The notes under the pieces are model-generated. The model had not been told where the DNA came from. It made no database searches and saw only the letters and a program-made list of their open reading frames with translations. The translations under genes were made by a program, and so were the position numbers. DNA of 23,617 bases from assembly GCA_902475455.1 (NCBI GenBank), contig CABRZO010000016.1, positions 1 to 23,617 of the forward strand, read 5' to 3'. Every line of letters begins with the position of its first letter. The first letter of the stretch is position 1. The DNA is from an uncultured Eubacteriales bacterium (lineage in GTDB: Bacteria; Bacillota; Clostridia; Oscillospirales; Oscillospiraceae). Shown here piece by piece: positions 7,793-16,699 of this stretch.

Positions 7793-8491
7793 ATGTTTAC
7801 GACAGTTACCCTCGCTCTGTTGGACGGACTGGGAACCACGGTACAGATTTTTGCGCTGACGTTGCTGTTTTCCCTGCCGCTGGGCCTGCTCATCGCCTTT
7901 GGAACGATGAGCAAGTGGGCACCGCTGCGCTTCCTGGGTCAGAAATACCCTAAGCTGGCGGCGTTTCGGCCGGTAAGCGCCTTATTTGGCGTCATTGTCT
8001 GGATCATCCGGGGGACTCCGCTGATGCTCCAGCTCATCATCATCTACTACGGTCCCGGCATGTGGTTTGACAACAACATCTGGGGCAATGGCCGGCTGAC
8101 GGCCTGTGTGGTGGCTTTTGTCATCAACTACGCCTGCTACTTCTCCGTCATCTATCGGGGCGGCATTGAGGGGGTTCCCGCCGGCCAGCGGGAAGCCGGC
8201 GAGGTGCTGGGCATGACCCGGAGCCAGATCTTCTTCAAGGTGACTTTGCTGCAGATGATCAAGCGTATTGTGCCTCCTATGTCCAATGAGATTATCACCC
8301 TGGTGAAGGATACCTCCCTGGCCCGGATTATCGCCATCAGCGAGCTGATTAAGTCCGGCGAGAGCTTTATGAAGTCTGACGGCATTACCTGGCCGCTGTT
8401 CTATACTGGCGTGTTTTACCTGGCCTTCAGCGGGATCCTGACTCTTCTCTTTAATTTTATCGAGAAGAAGATGAGTTATTTCAAGGTGTAA
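7793..8491 (+). CDS. Polar amino acid ABC transporter permease (HisM/GlnP family)
   Basis: A 232-residue inner membrane permease. The N-terminal helix region LLDGLGTTVQIFALTLLFSL and the segment VIVWIIRGTPLMLQLIIIYYG are hallmarks of the His/Glu/Gln/Arg permease family. The EAA loop that docks on the ATPase is at about residues 136-160 (EAGEVLGMTRSQIFFKVTLL), followed by SNEIITLVKDTSLARIIAISEL. About five transmembrane helices are predicted. Only one permease gene is present, so the channel should be a homodimer. A linker of about 20 residues after the second helix (SKWAPLRFLGQKYPKLAAFRP) is longer than in short members. AAGGAG precedes ATG 7793, and the ATPase gene begins 15 nt after the stop. 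Confidence 0.93.
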   Translation: MFTTVTLALLDGLGTTVQIFALTLLFSLPLGLLIAFGTMSKWAPLRFLGQKYPKLAAFRPVSALFGVIVWIIRGTPLMLQLIIIYYGPGMWFDNNIWGNGRLTACVVAFVINYACYFSVIYRGGIEGVPAGQREAGEVLGMTRSQIFFKVTLLQMIKRIVPPMSNEIITLVKDTSLARIIAISELIKSGESFMKSDGITWPLFYTGVFYLAFSGILTLLFNFIEKKMSYFKV

Positions 8492-8506
8492 GGAGGGGGA
8501 GACGAC

Positions 8507-9292
8507 ATGGCAATTTTGGAAGTGCGGGGGCTGCGGAAGTCCTTCGGCGGCCTGGAGGTGCTCAAGGGCATCGACCTGTCTTTGGAACAGGGCCAGGTGC
8601 TCTCCATCATCGGTTCCTCCGGCAGCGGCAAAACCACTCTGCTGCGGTGCATCAACCTGCTGGAGCGGCCCACTGAGGGCAAGGTGCTCATCAACGGCGA
8701 AACCCTCTTTGACGCCTCGGATAAATCGGGCCAGTGGGAGAAGGATCTGCGGAAAAAGCGGCTTCATTTCGGATTCGTGTTCCAGTCCTTCAACCTGTTT
8801 CCCCAGTACACCGCCCTGCAGAACGTGATGCTGGCCCCGGAGCTGCTGGCTCGGGAACAGCCTGACTACAAGAAGGAACGCCGGGAGATCCGGGAGCGGC
8901 TGCGCCAGGAGGCCCAGGGCTATCTGGCACGGGTTGGCTTGGGGGACAAGCTGGACTTCTACCCCCATCAGCTCTCCGGCGGCCAGCAGCAGCGGGTGGC
9001 CATCGCCCGGGCCCTGGCCATGAAGCCGGATATCCTGTGCTTTGACGAACCCACCTCCGCCCTGGACCCGGAGCTCACCGGAGAGGTGCTGAAGGTGATC
9101 CGCTCTCTGGCGGATCAGAACACCACCATGCTGATTGTCACCCACGAGATGGCCTTCGCCCGGGATGTGGCGGACCAGGTGGTATTTATGGACGGGGGCG
9201 TCGTGGTGGAGCAGGGGGATCCCCGGCAGATTATTGACCATCCCAAGGAGGAGCGCACCCGGCAGTTTCTGGCCCGGTTCAGTGAGAATTAA
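8507..9292 (+). CDS. Polar amino acid ABC transporter ATP-binding protein (GlnQ/HisP family)
   Basis: A 261-residue ABC ATPase. Walker A GSSGSGKTT is at 36-44, Q-loop VFQSFNLFP at 91-99, signature LSGGQQQ at 156-162, Walker B ILCFDEP at about 176-182, D-loop SALDPEL and H-loop THE. The EVLKVIRSLADQNTTMLIVTHEM segment is typical of GlnQ-type proteins. It is about 20 residues longer than the usual 240 because of two charged insertions, near residues 70-85 (DASDKSGQWEKDLRKKR) and 119-138 (around DYKKERREIRERLRQ). It powers uptake by the permease encoded immediately upstream. The AAGGAGGGGG ribosome site before ATG 8507 is strong. Confidence 0.95.
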   Translation: MAILEVRGLRKSFGGLEVLKGIDLSLEQGQVLSIIGSSGSGKTTLLRCINLLERPTEGKVLINGETLFDASDKSGQWEKDLRKKRLHFGFVFQSFNLFPQYTALQNVMLAPELLAREQPDYKKERREIRERLRQEAQGYLARVGLGDKLDFYPHQLSGGQQQRVAIARALAMKPDILCFDEPTSALDPELTGEVLKVIRSLADQNTTMLIVTHEMAFARDVADQVVFMDGGVVVEQGDPRQIIDHPKEERTRQFLARFSEN

Positions 9293-9303
9293 ACCAAAGA
9301 CAC

Positions 9304-9337
9304 AAAACAGGCTGTCCCGCCGGGGACAGCCTGTTTT
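9304..9337 (+). terminator. Terminator of the amino acid ABC importer operon
   Basis: A 15-bp perfect stem (9304-9318 with 9323-9337) and a GCCG loop; the right arm ends in TTTT. The matching A-run on the left arm lets it work in both directions between the converging operons. Confidence 0.85.
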
Positions 9338-9352
9338 ATGCGGATATGGGAA

Positions 9353-9385
9353 CAGCCCGGAGACTTTTGACTGGTCTCCGGGCTG
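9353..9385 (-). terminator. Hairpin at the end of the ATP synthase operon
   Basis: A 12-bp perfect stem (9353-9364 with 9374-9385) and a nine-base loop, eight bases beyond the atpC stop on the minus strand. It lacks a clear T tract of its own, so final termination may rely on the next hairpin (9337-9304), which has one on this strand. Confidence 0.65.
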
Positions 9386-9392
9386 CTTTGGG

Positions 9393-9803
9393 TTAGGAAA
9401 GATTGGACTTCTGAACCACCTTGAGGCGGGCCATGGCTCGGCTCAGGGCGGCCTCCGCATGGGCCACGGTGCGGGCGTCCTGGTGGGCCTGGATCTGGGC
9501 TTCCGCCCGCTCCTTGGCCTCCCGGGCCCGGACAGCGTCGATCTCGGAGGCTAGCTCGGCGAAGTCCACCAGAATGGTGACCTTGTCGCCGGCTACCCGG
9601 GCCATGCCATCCCCCACCGCCAGAACCTGGGTCTGGCCGTTGACGGTGAAGCGCAGCTCTCCGGCGCTGACGGCGTACACAGTGGGCACATGGTCGGCCA
9701 GAATGCCCACCATACCGTCCAGGGTGGTAAACACCAGAGACTCGCAGGGGCCGGTGTAGAAGTCCCGGCGGATGGCCGAGATTCTCAGATTAAATGTCTT
9801 CAT
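9393..9803 (-). CDS. atpC: ATP synthase epsilon subunit
   Basis: A 136-residue F1 epsilon subunit. The N-terminal beta-sandwich (residues about 1-85) contains DGMVGILADHVPTVYAVSAGEL and the GDGMARV strand. The C-terminal part (about 88-136) is the two-helix domain that can extend into F1 and inhibit ATP hydrolysis. The length is normal, so the inhibitory domain is present. It is the last gene of the operon, 16 nt after atpD. Confidence 0.95.
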   Translation of the reverse strand: MKTFNLRISAIRRDFYTGPCESLVFTTLDGMVGILADHVPTVYAVSAGELRFTVNGQTQVLAVGDGMARVAGDKVTILVDFAELASEIDAVRAREAKERAEAQIQAHQDARTVAHAEAALSRAMARLKVVQKSNLS

Positions 9804-9819
9804 GCTGCACCCCGCAAGC

Positions 9820-11220
<1,401 letters not shown>

Positions 11221-11233
11221 GGTACCTCCTGTG

Positions 11234-12121
11234 TTACTCTTGCGCAGCCGCGCCGGAGACCACCTCGGTAATCTCGGTGGTGATGGCGGCCTGACGGATG
11301 CGGTTGTACTCCAGAGAGAGGTTGCTGACGATCTCCTTGGCGTTCTCCGTAGCGCTGTCCATGGCGGCCATACGGGCGTTCTGCTCTGCGGCATAGGACT
11401 CTACCATGGTGCCGTAGAGTATGCCTTTGACATAGTTGGGAATGACCTTCCTCAGCACCGCGGAGGGGGAGGGGTCAAAATCTTCGATATACTTCTCCGT
11501 CTCCACCACTTTGTTGGAGGGGAAAAGGTCGCCGTGCAGCGGCAGCAACTGGATCATTTCCGTGGTGGTCACCAGCGCGTTCTGCATCTTGGTGTAGATG
11601 ACATGGACTGCGTCCAGCTCACCGGACAGAAACAGCTCAATGATGTGATCGGCCAGATCCCGGGCCCGCCAGAGGCTGGGGGTGCCGGCAGAAAAGCAGT
11701 ATTCCTCATCCATGCGGAAGGAAAGCTCCGGGTGCCGGTTAAAGTAGCTGTGGCCGGACTGTCCGATGCAGAACAGTACATCGTAGGGATACTTCTTCAG
11801 CTCCTCCTCGGCCATGCGGCAGACATTGTGGTTATAGGCGCCTGCCAGCCCCCGGTCGGAGGTGATGATGATATAGCCCTGGCGGATCTGGTCCTGGGGG
11901 ATTTCTTTGTCGGTGGCAAAGAAACGCTCGTTGGACAGATCGGTGTGCTGAATGATCTTGGAGATGGCCCGCTGGAGGGATTCGAAATAGGGTTCCGTCT
12001 CCTCCAGGGCCTTTCTGGCCTTTTTGAGCTTGGAGGACGCCATGAGGTACATGGCGTTGGTGATCTTCATGGTCTTCTGCACGCTGTTGATCCGGTTGCG
12101 GATGTCTCTCAAGCTCTCCAT
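11234..12121 (-). CDS. atpG: ATP synthase gamma subunit
   Basis: A 295-residue rotor stalk subunit of F1. The N-terminal helix LRDIRNRINSVQKTMKITNAMYLMASSKLKKA and the C-terminal helix ending NLSLEYNRIRQAAITTEITEVVSGA form the antiparallel coiled coil that turns inside the alpha3beta3 ring. The central Rossmann-like part includes ITSDRGLAGAYN. Length and both ends are normal. The gene starts 4 nt after the end of the delta-alpha fusion gene, with AGGTGAT as ribosome site. Confidence 0.96.
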   Translation of the reverse strand: MESLRDIRNRINSVQKTMKITNAMYLMASSKLKKARKALEETEPYFESLQRAISKIIQHTDLSNERFFATDKEIPQDQIRQGYIIITSDRGLAGAYNHNVCRMAEEELKKYPYDVLFCIGQSGHSYFNRHPELSFRMDEEYCFSAGTPSLWRARDLADHIIELFLSGELDAVHVIYTKMQNALVTTTEMIQLLPLHGDLFPSNKVVETEKYIEDFDPSPSAVLRKVIPNYVKGILYGTMVESYAAEQNARMAAMDSATENAKEIVSNLSLEYNRIRQAAITTEITEVVSGAAAQE

Positions 12122-12125
12122 GAGA

Positions 12126-14129
12126 TCACCTGCTCTTGTACTGCTTGACGGCGTCGATGATGCGGTCCTTCAGATCGTCGGAGAGGACACCGGAGTCGGT
12201 GATCTCCTGGCAGATCTCGGGGTGGTCTGTCTCCATGAAGTTGTATAGCCCTTCCTTGAAGGACTCCATCTGGTCTCCGGGCACGTCCACCAGCAGCCGG
12301 GCGTTGGCGGCGCAGAGCAGCACCACCTGCTTGGCCACGCTCATGGGATGATAGAGGGGCTGCTTCAGCAGGGAGTAGAGGCTCTTGCCGTAGTTGAGCA
12401 TGTTCCGGGTAGCGTCGTCCAGGTCGGAGCTGAACTGGGTGAAGGACTCCATCTCCCGGTACTGGGCCAGGTCGATACGCAGAGTACCGGCCACACTCTT
12501 CATGGCCTTGGTCTGGGCCTTGCCGCCCACACGGGACACGGACAGACCCACGTTGACGGCGGGCCGCTGGCCGGAGTGGAACAGCTCGGTCTCCAGGAAG
12601 ATCTGGCCGTCGGTGATGGAAATGACGTTGGTGGGGATGTAGGCGGACACGTCGCCGGCCTGGGTCTCGATGATGGGCAGGGCGGTCATGGAGCCGCCGC
12701 CAAATTTCTCATCCCTGCGGCAGGCCCGCTCCAACAGACGGGAGTGGAGATAGAACACGTCGCCGGGATAGGCCTCACGTCCGGGGGGGCGCTTCAGCAG
12801 CAGAGAAATGGCACGGTAGGCCTGGGCGTGCTTGCTCAGATCGTCGTAGATGATCAGCACATCCTTGCCCTGGTCCATGAAGTGCTCGCCGATGGCGGCG
12901 CCGGAGTAGGGGGCGATGTACTGGAGGGTGGCGGAGTCGGAAGCGGTGGCGGAGACCACAATGGAGTAATCCATGGCCCCGTGCTGCTTCAGGGTGTTCA
13001 CGATCTGGGCCACAGTAGAGGATTTCTGACCGATGGCCACATAGATGCAGATGACCCCGTTGCCCTTCTGGTTCAGGATGGTGTCCACTGCCAGGGCGGT
13101 CTTGCCGGTCTGCCGGTCGCCGATGATCAGCTCACGCTGGCCCCGTCCGATGGGGAACATGGAGTCGATGGCCAGAATACCGGTCTGCAGGGGCACGTTA
13201 ACCTCTTTCCGGGCGATGACGCCGGGGGCCTTGTGCTCCACGGGCCGGTAGTCGTCGGCTTTGATGTCACCCATGCCGTCGATGGGGGCGCCCAGGGCGT
13301 CCACAACCCGGCCCAGCATGGCGTCGCCCACGGGAATACCGGCGTTCTTGCCGGTGCGGACTACACGGCTGCCCTCTTTGACTTCCATATCGTTGCCGAA
13401 GAGGATGACGCCGATGCTGTCCCGGCGCACGTCCTGGACCATGCCCTTGAGGCCGCAGTCGAAGATAACGATCTCGCCGTAGGCGGCGTGGTCGATGCCG
13501 TCAATGACGGCGATGCCGTCGCCCACGGACTGGACGACGCCGATCTCCTGGGACTGGGCGGCCAGGTCAAAGACCTCCACCTCAGAGCGGAGAATGGAGA
13601 TGATGCCCTGAGTGCTGGCAGCCTTCAGGCCGGTGAGCTTCTGCTCCAGCTGAGCCAGACGGCCCTTGGCGCTCCAGTCATACTCCTCGTTGCCGGCAGT
13701 CAGCTTGAAGCCGCTGACCAGGGAGGGGTCCTCTACCATTTCAAAGACCACTTCCTGCTCCTCGCCGTAGCGTTGGGAGACAAACTTCTTGATGTCCTCC
13801 AGCTGGTTATCGTTGGGAGGGGTGACGTAGCGCAGGGTCACATAGAACTTGCCGGATTTCTTCTGCTGCATGGACTGGTAGCTCTGGCAGATTTCGTCCA
13901 GCAGCTCCAGCTGGCCGTTGGCGCACAGCAGCTTCAAAAGCTCCCGGGCGGCCATGGGGACGATCCGGTCAATAACGTCGTTTTTGCGTTCCAGAGGGAA
14001 GGTGGGATCACAGAGCTGATCCCGCAGGGCGGGCACGTCCTTGAAGATGGACAGAGTGTCCGCCAGGGCGCTCTTAGGCACCCCCAGGCCGAGACACTGC
14101 TCGGCGTATTCCAGGGCGGTCTTACTCAT
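12126..14129 (-). CDS. atpA: Fused ATP synthase delta-alpha subunit
   Basis: One 667-residue frame encodes two F1 subunits. Residues about 1-165 match delta (OSCP): YAEQCLGLG near the start, DPTFPLERK at 41-49, and the C-terminal part DPSLVSGFKLTAGN with GRLAQLEQKL. After a short linker (166-174), residues about 175-667 are a near full-length alpha: the N-terminal helix IISILRSEVEVFD, EIGVVQSVGDGIAVI, P-loop GDRQTGKT at 337-344, LLKRPPGREAYPGDVFYLHS, and the arginine-finger loop LSVSRVGGKAQ. Separate atpH and atpA genes are normal in Firmicutes. Delta links the b stalk to the top of F1, touching alpha N-termini, so the join is structurally sensible. No stop, frameshift or convincing internal ribosome site plus start is visible before alpha. 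GGAGGT precedes ATG 14129, and the gene overlaps atpF by 8 nt. Confidence 0.93.
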   Translation of the reverse strand: MSKTALEYAEQCLGLGVPKSALADTLSIFKDVPALRDQLCDPTFPLERKNDVIDRIVPMAARELLKLLCANGQLELLDEICQSYQSMQQKKSGKFYVTLRYVTPPNDNQLEDIKKFVSQRYGEEQEVVFEMVEDPSLVSGFKLTAGNEEYDWSAKGRLAQLEQKLTGLKAASTQGIISILRSEVEVFDLAAQSQEIGVVQSVGDGIAVIDGIDHAAYGEIVIFDCGLKGMVQDVRRDSIGVILFGNDMEVKEGSRVVRTGKNAGIPVGDAMLGRVVDALGAPIDGMGDIKADDYRPVEHKAPGVIARKEVNVPLQTGILAIDSMFPIGRGQRELIIGDRQTGKTALAVDTILNQKGNGVICIYVAIGQKSSTVAQIVNTLKQHGAMDYSIVVSATASDSATLQYIAPYSGAAIGEHFMDQGKDVLIIYDDLSKHAQAYRAISLLLKRPPGREAYPGDVFYLHSRLLERACRRDEKFGGGSMTALPIIETQAGDVSAYIPTNVISITDGQIFLETELFHSGQRPAVNVGLSVSRVGGKAQTKAMKSVAGTLRIDLAQYREMESFTQFSSDLDDATRNMLNYGKSLYSLLKQPLYHPMSVAKQVVLLCAANARLLVDVPGDQMESFKEGLYNFMETDHPEICQEITDSGVLSDDLKDRIIDAVKQYKSR

Positions 14130-14604
14130 GCTGACCTCCCGCTTTCTTCAAAAACTCGTCGTAGAGATCGCTGTCTCCGCCGACGGGTACGCCGGCCACC
14201 TTGGCGGTGGCGGCCACAATGATCTCGGTGATCTCGCCCTGGGCCTGCCGGAGGATCTCCTCCTTGCGGCACTGGGCGTCGTTCTCGGCTTCCCGCAGGA
14301 TGATGTCTGCACGGCTGTGGGCGTCGGCGACAATGCGGGAGCTCTCCGCCTGGGCCTGCTTTCTGGCCTCAGCTAGAGCAGCGCTCTTTTCCCCTTCGAT
14401 GTTGGCCCGGAAGGCTTTCTGCTCCTCCACCAGGGCCTCTGCCTCAGTTTTGGCCTTTTCGGCATCGGCAAAGGAGGCGTCCACCATGGCCTGGCGCTGG
14501 GCCAGCACCTTGTGAACGGGCTTCCAGAGGAAAATGCGGACAGCGAGGCAGAGAACAAGGACGTTGATCACGGTAAAGATCAGATTGATATCAATTCTAA
14601 GCAC
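14122..14604 (-). CDS. atpF: ATP synthase b subunit
   Basis: A 160-residue peripheral stalk subunit. One N-terminal transmembrane helix (about 6-26, IFTVINVLVLCLAVRIFLWKP) is followed by a long alanine- and glutamate-rich helix, EAEALVEEQKAFRANIEGEK and similar, that dimerises along the stalk. The C-terminal segment EITEIIVAATAKVAG would meet delta. The start is GTG 14604 with an AGCAGG ribosome site; no ATG fits. The last 8 nt overlap the start of the delta-alpha gene, consistent with tight coupling of stalk and OSCP synthesis. Because delta is fused to alpha here, the b dimer must dock onto a fused protein. Confidence 0.93.
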   Translation of the reverse strand: MLRIDINLIFTVINVLVLCLAVRIFLWKPVHKVLAQRQAMVDASFADAEKAKTEAEALVEEQKAFRANIEGEKSAALAEARKQAQAESSRIVADAHSRADIILREAENDAQCRKEEILRQAQGEITEIIVAATAKVAGVPVGGDSDLYDEFLKKAGGQHE

Positions 14605-14644
14605 CTTTGTTACCTGCTTTCTATTGGGTCCGGATGGAAAAAGA

Positions 14645-14869
14645 TCAGAGTACGAACAGGATCATCAGACCGATGACGAAGCCGTAGATAGCGGTGGCCT
14701 CAGCCAGGGCGCAGCCCAGGATCATAGTGCTGTTGATCTTGCCGGAAGCCTCGGGCTGACGAGCGATAGCGTCGCAGGCGTGGCCGGTGGCGATGCCGAT
14801 GCCGATGCCGGCGCCCAGGCAGCAGATGACAGCGATGCCGGCGCCAATAGCCAAAAGAGTACCAGTCAT
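14645..14869 (-). CDS. atpE: ATP synthase c subunit (rotor ring)
   Basis: A 74-residue two-helix hairpin proteolipid. The polar loop ARQPEASGK and the ion-carrying glutamate in ALAEATAIYG are clear. In Na+-driven c rings the inner helix has a glutamine in a GxGQG motif and a serine directly after the glutamate; here those positions are isoleucine (GIGIGIATG) and alanine (AEATA). This argues for proton rather than sodium coupling, by comparison with the remembered Ilyobacter tartaricus sequence. AAGGAG is well placed before ATG 14869. Confidence 0.95.
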   Translation of the reverse strand: MTGTLLAIGAGIAVICCLGAGIGIGIATGHACDAIARQPEASGKINSTMILGCALAEATAIYGFVIGLMILFVL

Positions 14870-14926
14870 AATGAAATCTCCTTTTTTATGATATGTTTGG
14901 TAAAGTGGTGGGTGGAAATCTCCTTA

Positions 14927-15622
14927 TTATTCAGCGATCTCCGTAGCCTCTTTGATATACATGCCGGTCAGGCAGACAAAGACGTAGGCCTGAAGGATGC
15001 CGTCAAAGAAGTCAAAATAAAGGCTGGCAATGGAGGGGATAAAGATCTTGGTCACATGGTTGAGAATTTCCATGATGACGAAGGCGCCCAGCACATTGCC
15101 GAACAGACGCATACACAGGGACAGAGGCCGGGTGAACACATCGAGGATGTTGAAGGGGGCCACAATGGGCATGGGCTCGATGAAGGCGTGCAGCCAACCC
15201 TTGAGACCTCTGGCCCGAATCCCGGCCACCTCCACCAGGATGATGCTCATGACCGCCAGGGAGGCGGTGACCACCAGGGATTTGGTGGGGGGCTTCATGC
15301 CGAATACGCCCATGATGTTGGACAGGCCCAGGAACAGCAGCACAGTGACCAGATAAGGCACATAGCACTTGCCGCCCTCGCCAACGATGCCGGAGACGAG
15401 ACTCTCCAGTTTGGTCACCACGCATTCCGCGATGGCCTGTCGTTTGGAGATGTGATCCACCCTCAGCTTGGAGCCCAGGATGATGCACAGCAGGATGATA
15501 ACGGCCATCACAATCCAGGACACGGCAGTGGACTCCGAAATGGGGATTCCGTTCTTGCCGAGGGGGATGGTGAACACCGTCTCATCCAGTAGCTCTTCCT
15601 GAAGGAATTCAGAAAGATCCAT
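14927..15622 (-). CDS. atpB: ATP synthase a subunit
   Basis: A 231-residue membrane subunit forming the half channels next to the c ring. The essential arginine lies in RPLSLCMRLFGNVLGAF, and the preceding MPIVAPFNILDVFTR and the N-terminal region ending in RVDHISKRQ are typical. Five or so transmembrane helices are expected. The family's short N-terminal outer part is present. GGAAGG stands about 12 bases before ATG 15622, a slightly long spacing. Confidence 0.95.
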   Translation of the reverse strand: MDLSEFLQEELLDETVFTIPLGKNGIPISESTAVSWIVMAVIILLCIILGSKLRVDHISKRQAIAECVVTKLESLVSGIVGEGGKCYVPYLVTVLLFLGLSNIMGVFGMKPPTKSLVVTASLAVMSIILVEVAGIRARGLKGWLHAFIEPMPIVAPFNILDVFTRPLSLCMRLFGNVLGAFVIMEILNHVTKIFIPSIASLYFDFFDGILQAYVFVCLTGMYIKEATEIAE

Positions 15623-15676
15623 GGAACAGATTCACTTCCTTCCTTTGACCGGGCGGAGTACCGCCTGATCGGCCAA

Positions 15677-15925
15677 TCAGTTTTGCTTCTTGTTGTGATG
15701 TACCACCAGCGCCATCGCAGATACGAAGGCGATGATCGTAATCGCAACAACGGCAATGATGGCTCCGGCGATGTTCTGGGTCAGTTTCCAGACAAGGCCG
15801 GCGGCCAAAATGCCCAAACCATTTCCCCCGCAGATGATCAGCACCACCAGCAGGACGTAGGTCAAGCGCTGGGTGTCCCCCTGGGGCGCGGGAGTCTCAG
15901 GGGTGCCGGGAGCTTTCTCGTTCAT
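15677..15925 (-). CDS. Small two-helix membrane protein at the head of the atp operon
   Basis: An 82-residue protein with a proline-rich cytoplasmic start (NEKAPGTPETPAPQGDTQR), two hydrophobic helices (about 22-46 and 50-73) and a basic tail HHNKKQN. It occupies the place where atpI or atpZ usually precedes atpB. AtpI has about four helices and 120 residues, so the two-helix hairpin is more like AtpZ, but I cannot see diagnostic AtpZ motifs. If related, it could help c-ring assembly or Mg2+ entry; that is inference from position. AAGGAGG is ideally placed before ATG 15925. Confidence 0.75.
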   Translation of the reverse strand: MNEKAPGTPETPAPQGDTQRLTYVLLVVLIICGGNGLGILAAGLVWKLTQNIAGAIIAVVAITIIAFVSAMALVVHHNKKQN

Positions 15926-15969
15926 GGTGAAGCCTCCTTAACGGGTATCAGCTGGGATGAAAAATGGCC

Positions 15970-16007
15970 ACAGCAAACATACATATTAAATATATGCTGT
16001 TTGCTGT
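15970..16007 (-). promoter_or_regulatory. Hairpin at the 5' end of the atp operon mRNA
   Basis: ACAGCAAACA and TGTTTGCTGT (15970-15979 and 15998-16007) form a perfect 10-bp stem around an AT-rich 18-base interior. The predicted transcription start (about 16006) coincides with the outer end of the stem, so the mRNA would begin in a hairpin. This could protect the transcript from 5'-dependent decay. Confidence 0.5.
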
Positions 16008-16012
16008 CCCCT

Positions 16013-16040
16013 ATTTTAACACCACGATTGGAAGCGTCAA
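16013..16040 (-). promoter_or_regulatory. Promoter of the ATP synthase operon
   Basis: On the minus strand TTGACG (16040-16035) and TAAAAT (16018-16013) are separated by 16 bp. No better pair lies in the 252-bp region between the operon and the DUF2798 gene. The predicted leader is about 80 nt. Confidence 0.6.
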
Positions 16041-16177
16041 GGGTTTCGGCTCCATAAGCCCCCGCAGAAAAGTACAAATCTGACGGGAAAAGGGGGGTAA
16101 AATTGTACATTTTTGTTGTATGGAACGAAAAAGGTTGCGAAAAGCGGCGCATTTGCCCGAAAATGAAAACATGGGTT

Positions 16178-16660
16178 TCAGGCCAGGACCTTGCCCTCCG
16201 GAAAGGCCAGCCGGAACACCCGGCGAATGATGGGTCCCGCCACCAACAGCTGAAAGGGCAGCGCCATAATGAAGTTGCGGGGAATGTTGCGCATCCAGTG
16301 GACAAACCAGAGCCCCCACTGGCCGGAGTGGAAGCAGCCCTCCAGGGAACCGTACAGGCTCATGAAAAAGACCATGCCCACCACCATGCAGCAGGAGATG
16401 GCGATGATCTTCCGCATGGGACTGCTCTCGGGCTTCACCAGAAAGCGGAAGGCCACGGCTTTGGCGAATTTGGACACCACGAACCAGTCCAGCAGCATTC
16501 CGCAGACGTAGGCCACCGGGAAGCCCAGCCATCCCGACTGGAAGACGGCGGGGGAGAGCTGGCCCATCTGCAGGGCCACGTTGTAGAAGCTCATCCAAAG
16601 CACCATCAGGAAACACATCAGCACCGTATAAATCAGGCTTTCTCTCTTGTTTTGCGGCAT
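16178..16660 (-). CDS. DUF2798 family membrane protein
   Basis: A 160-residue protein with about four hydrophobic helices arranged as two similar halves, each opening with a phrase of the form CFLMVLWMSFYN (residues about 16-27) and CCMVVGMVFFMSLYG (about 90-104). This repeat is the mark of DUF2798 proteins, whose function is unknown. ATG 16660 was chosen because AGGAGG lies seven bases upstream and the MPQNKRESLIYT start matches family N-termini. A longer frame up to 16762 would run through the structured leader. It has its own promoter and an attenuator-like leader, so its expression appears to be regulated at the RNA level. No partner genes are evident. Confidence 0.85.
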   Translation of the reverse strand: MPQNKRESLIYTVLMCFLMVLWMSFYNVALQMGQLSPAVFQSGWLGFPVAYVCGMLLDWFVVSKFAKAVAFRFLVKPESSPMRKIIAISCCMVVGMVFFMSLYGSLEGCFHSGQWGLWFVHWMRNIPRNFIMALPFQLLVAGPIIRRVFRLAFPEGKVLA

Positions 16661-16699
16661 AATAATTCCTCCTAATAAAATCGTCTCATTTTGATTTGA

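Noticed and set aside
11221..11394. N-terminal extension of atpD upstream of 11220
   Set aside because: The added 58 residues lie in another frame of atpG, are Arg/Pro/Ser-rich and have no counterpart in beta subunits; AGGAGG and the canonical start are at 11220.
12348..14222. Open plus-strand frame of 624 codons opposite the delta-alpha gene
   Set aside because: It is a mirror frame of a highly conserved ATP synthase gene in GC-rich DNA. It has low-complexity Gly/Val/His-rich content, no ribosome site and no recognisable domain.
14645..14869. Sodium-driven c ring
   Set aside because: The Gln and Ser sodium ligands are replaced by Ile and Ala.
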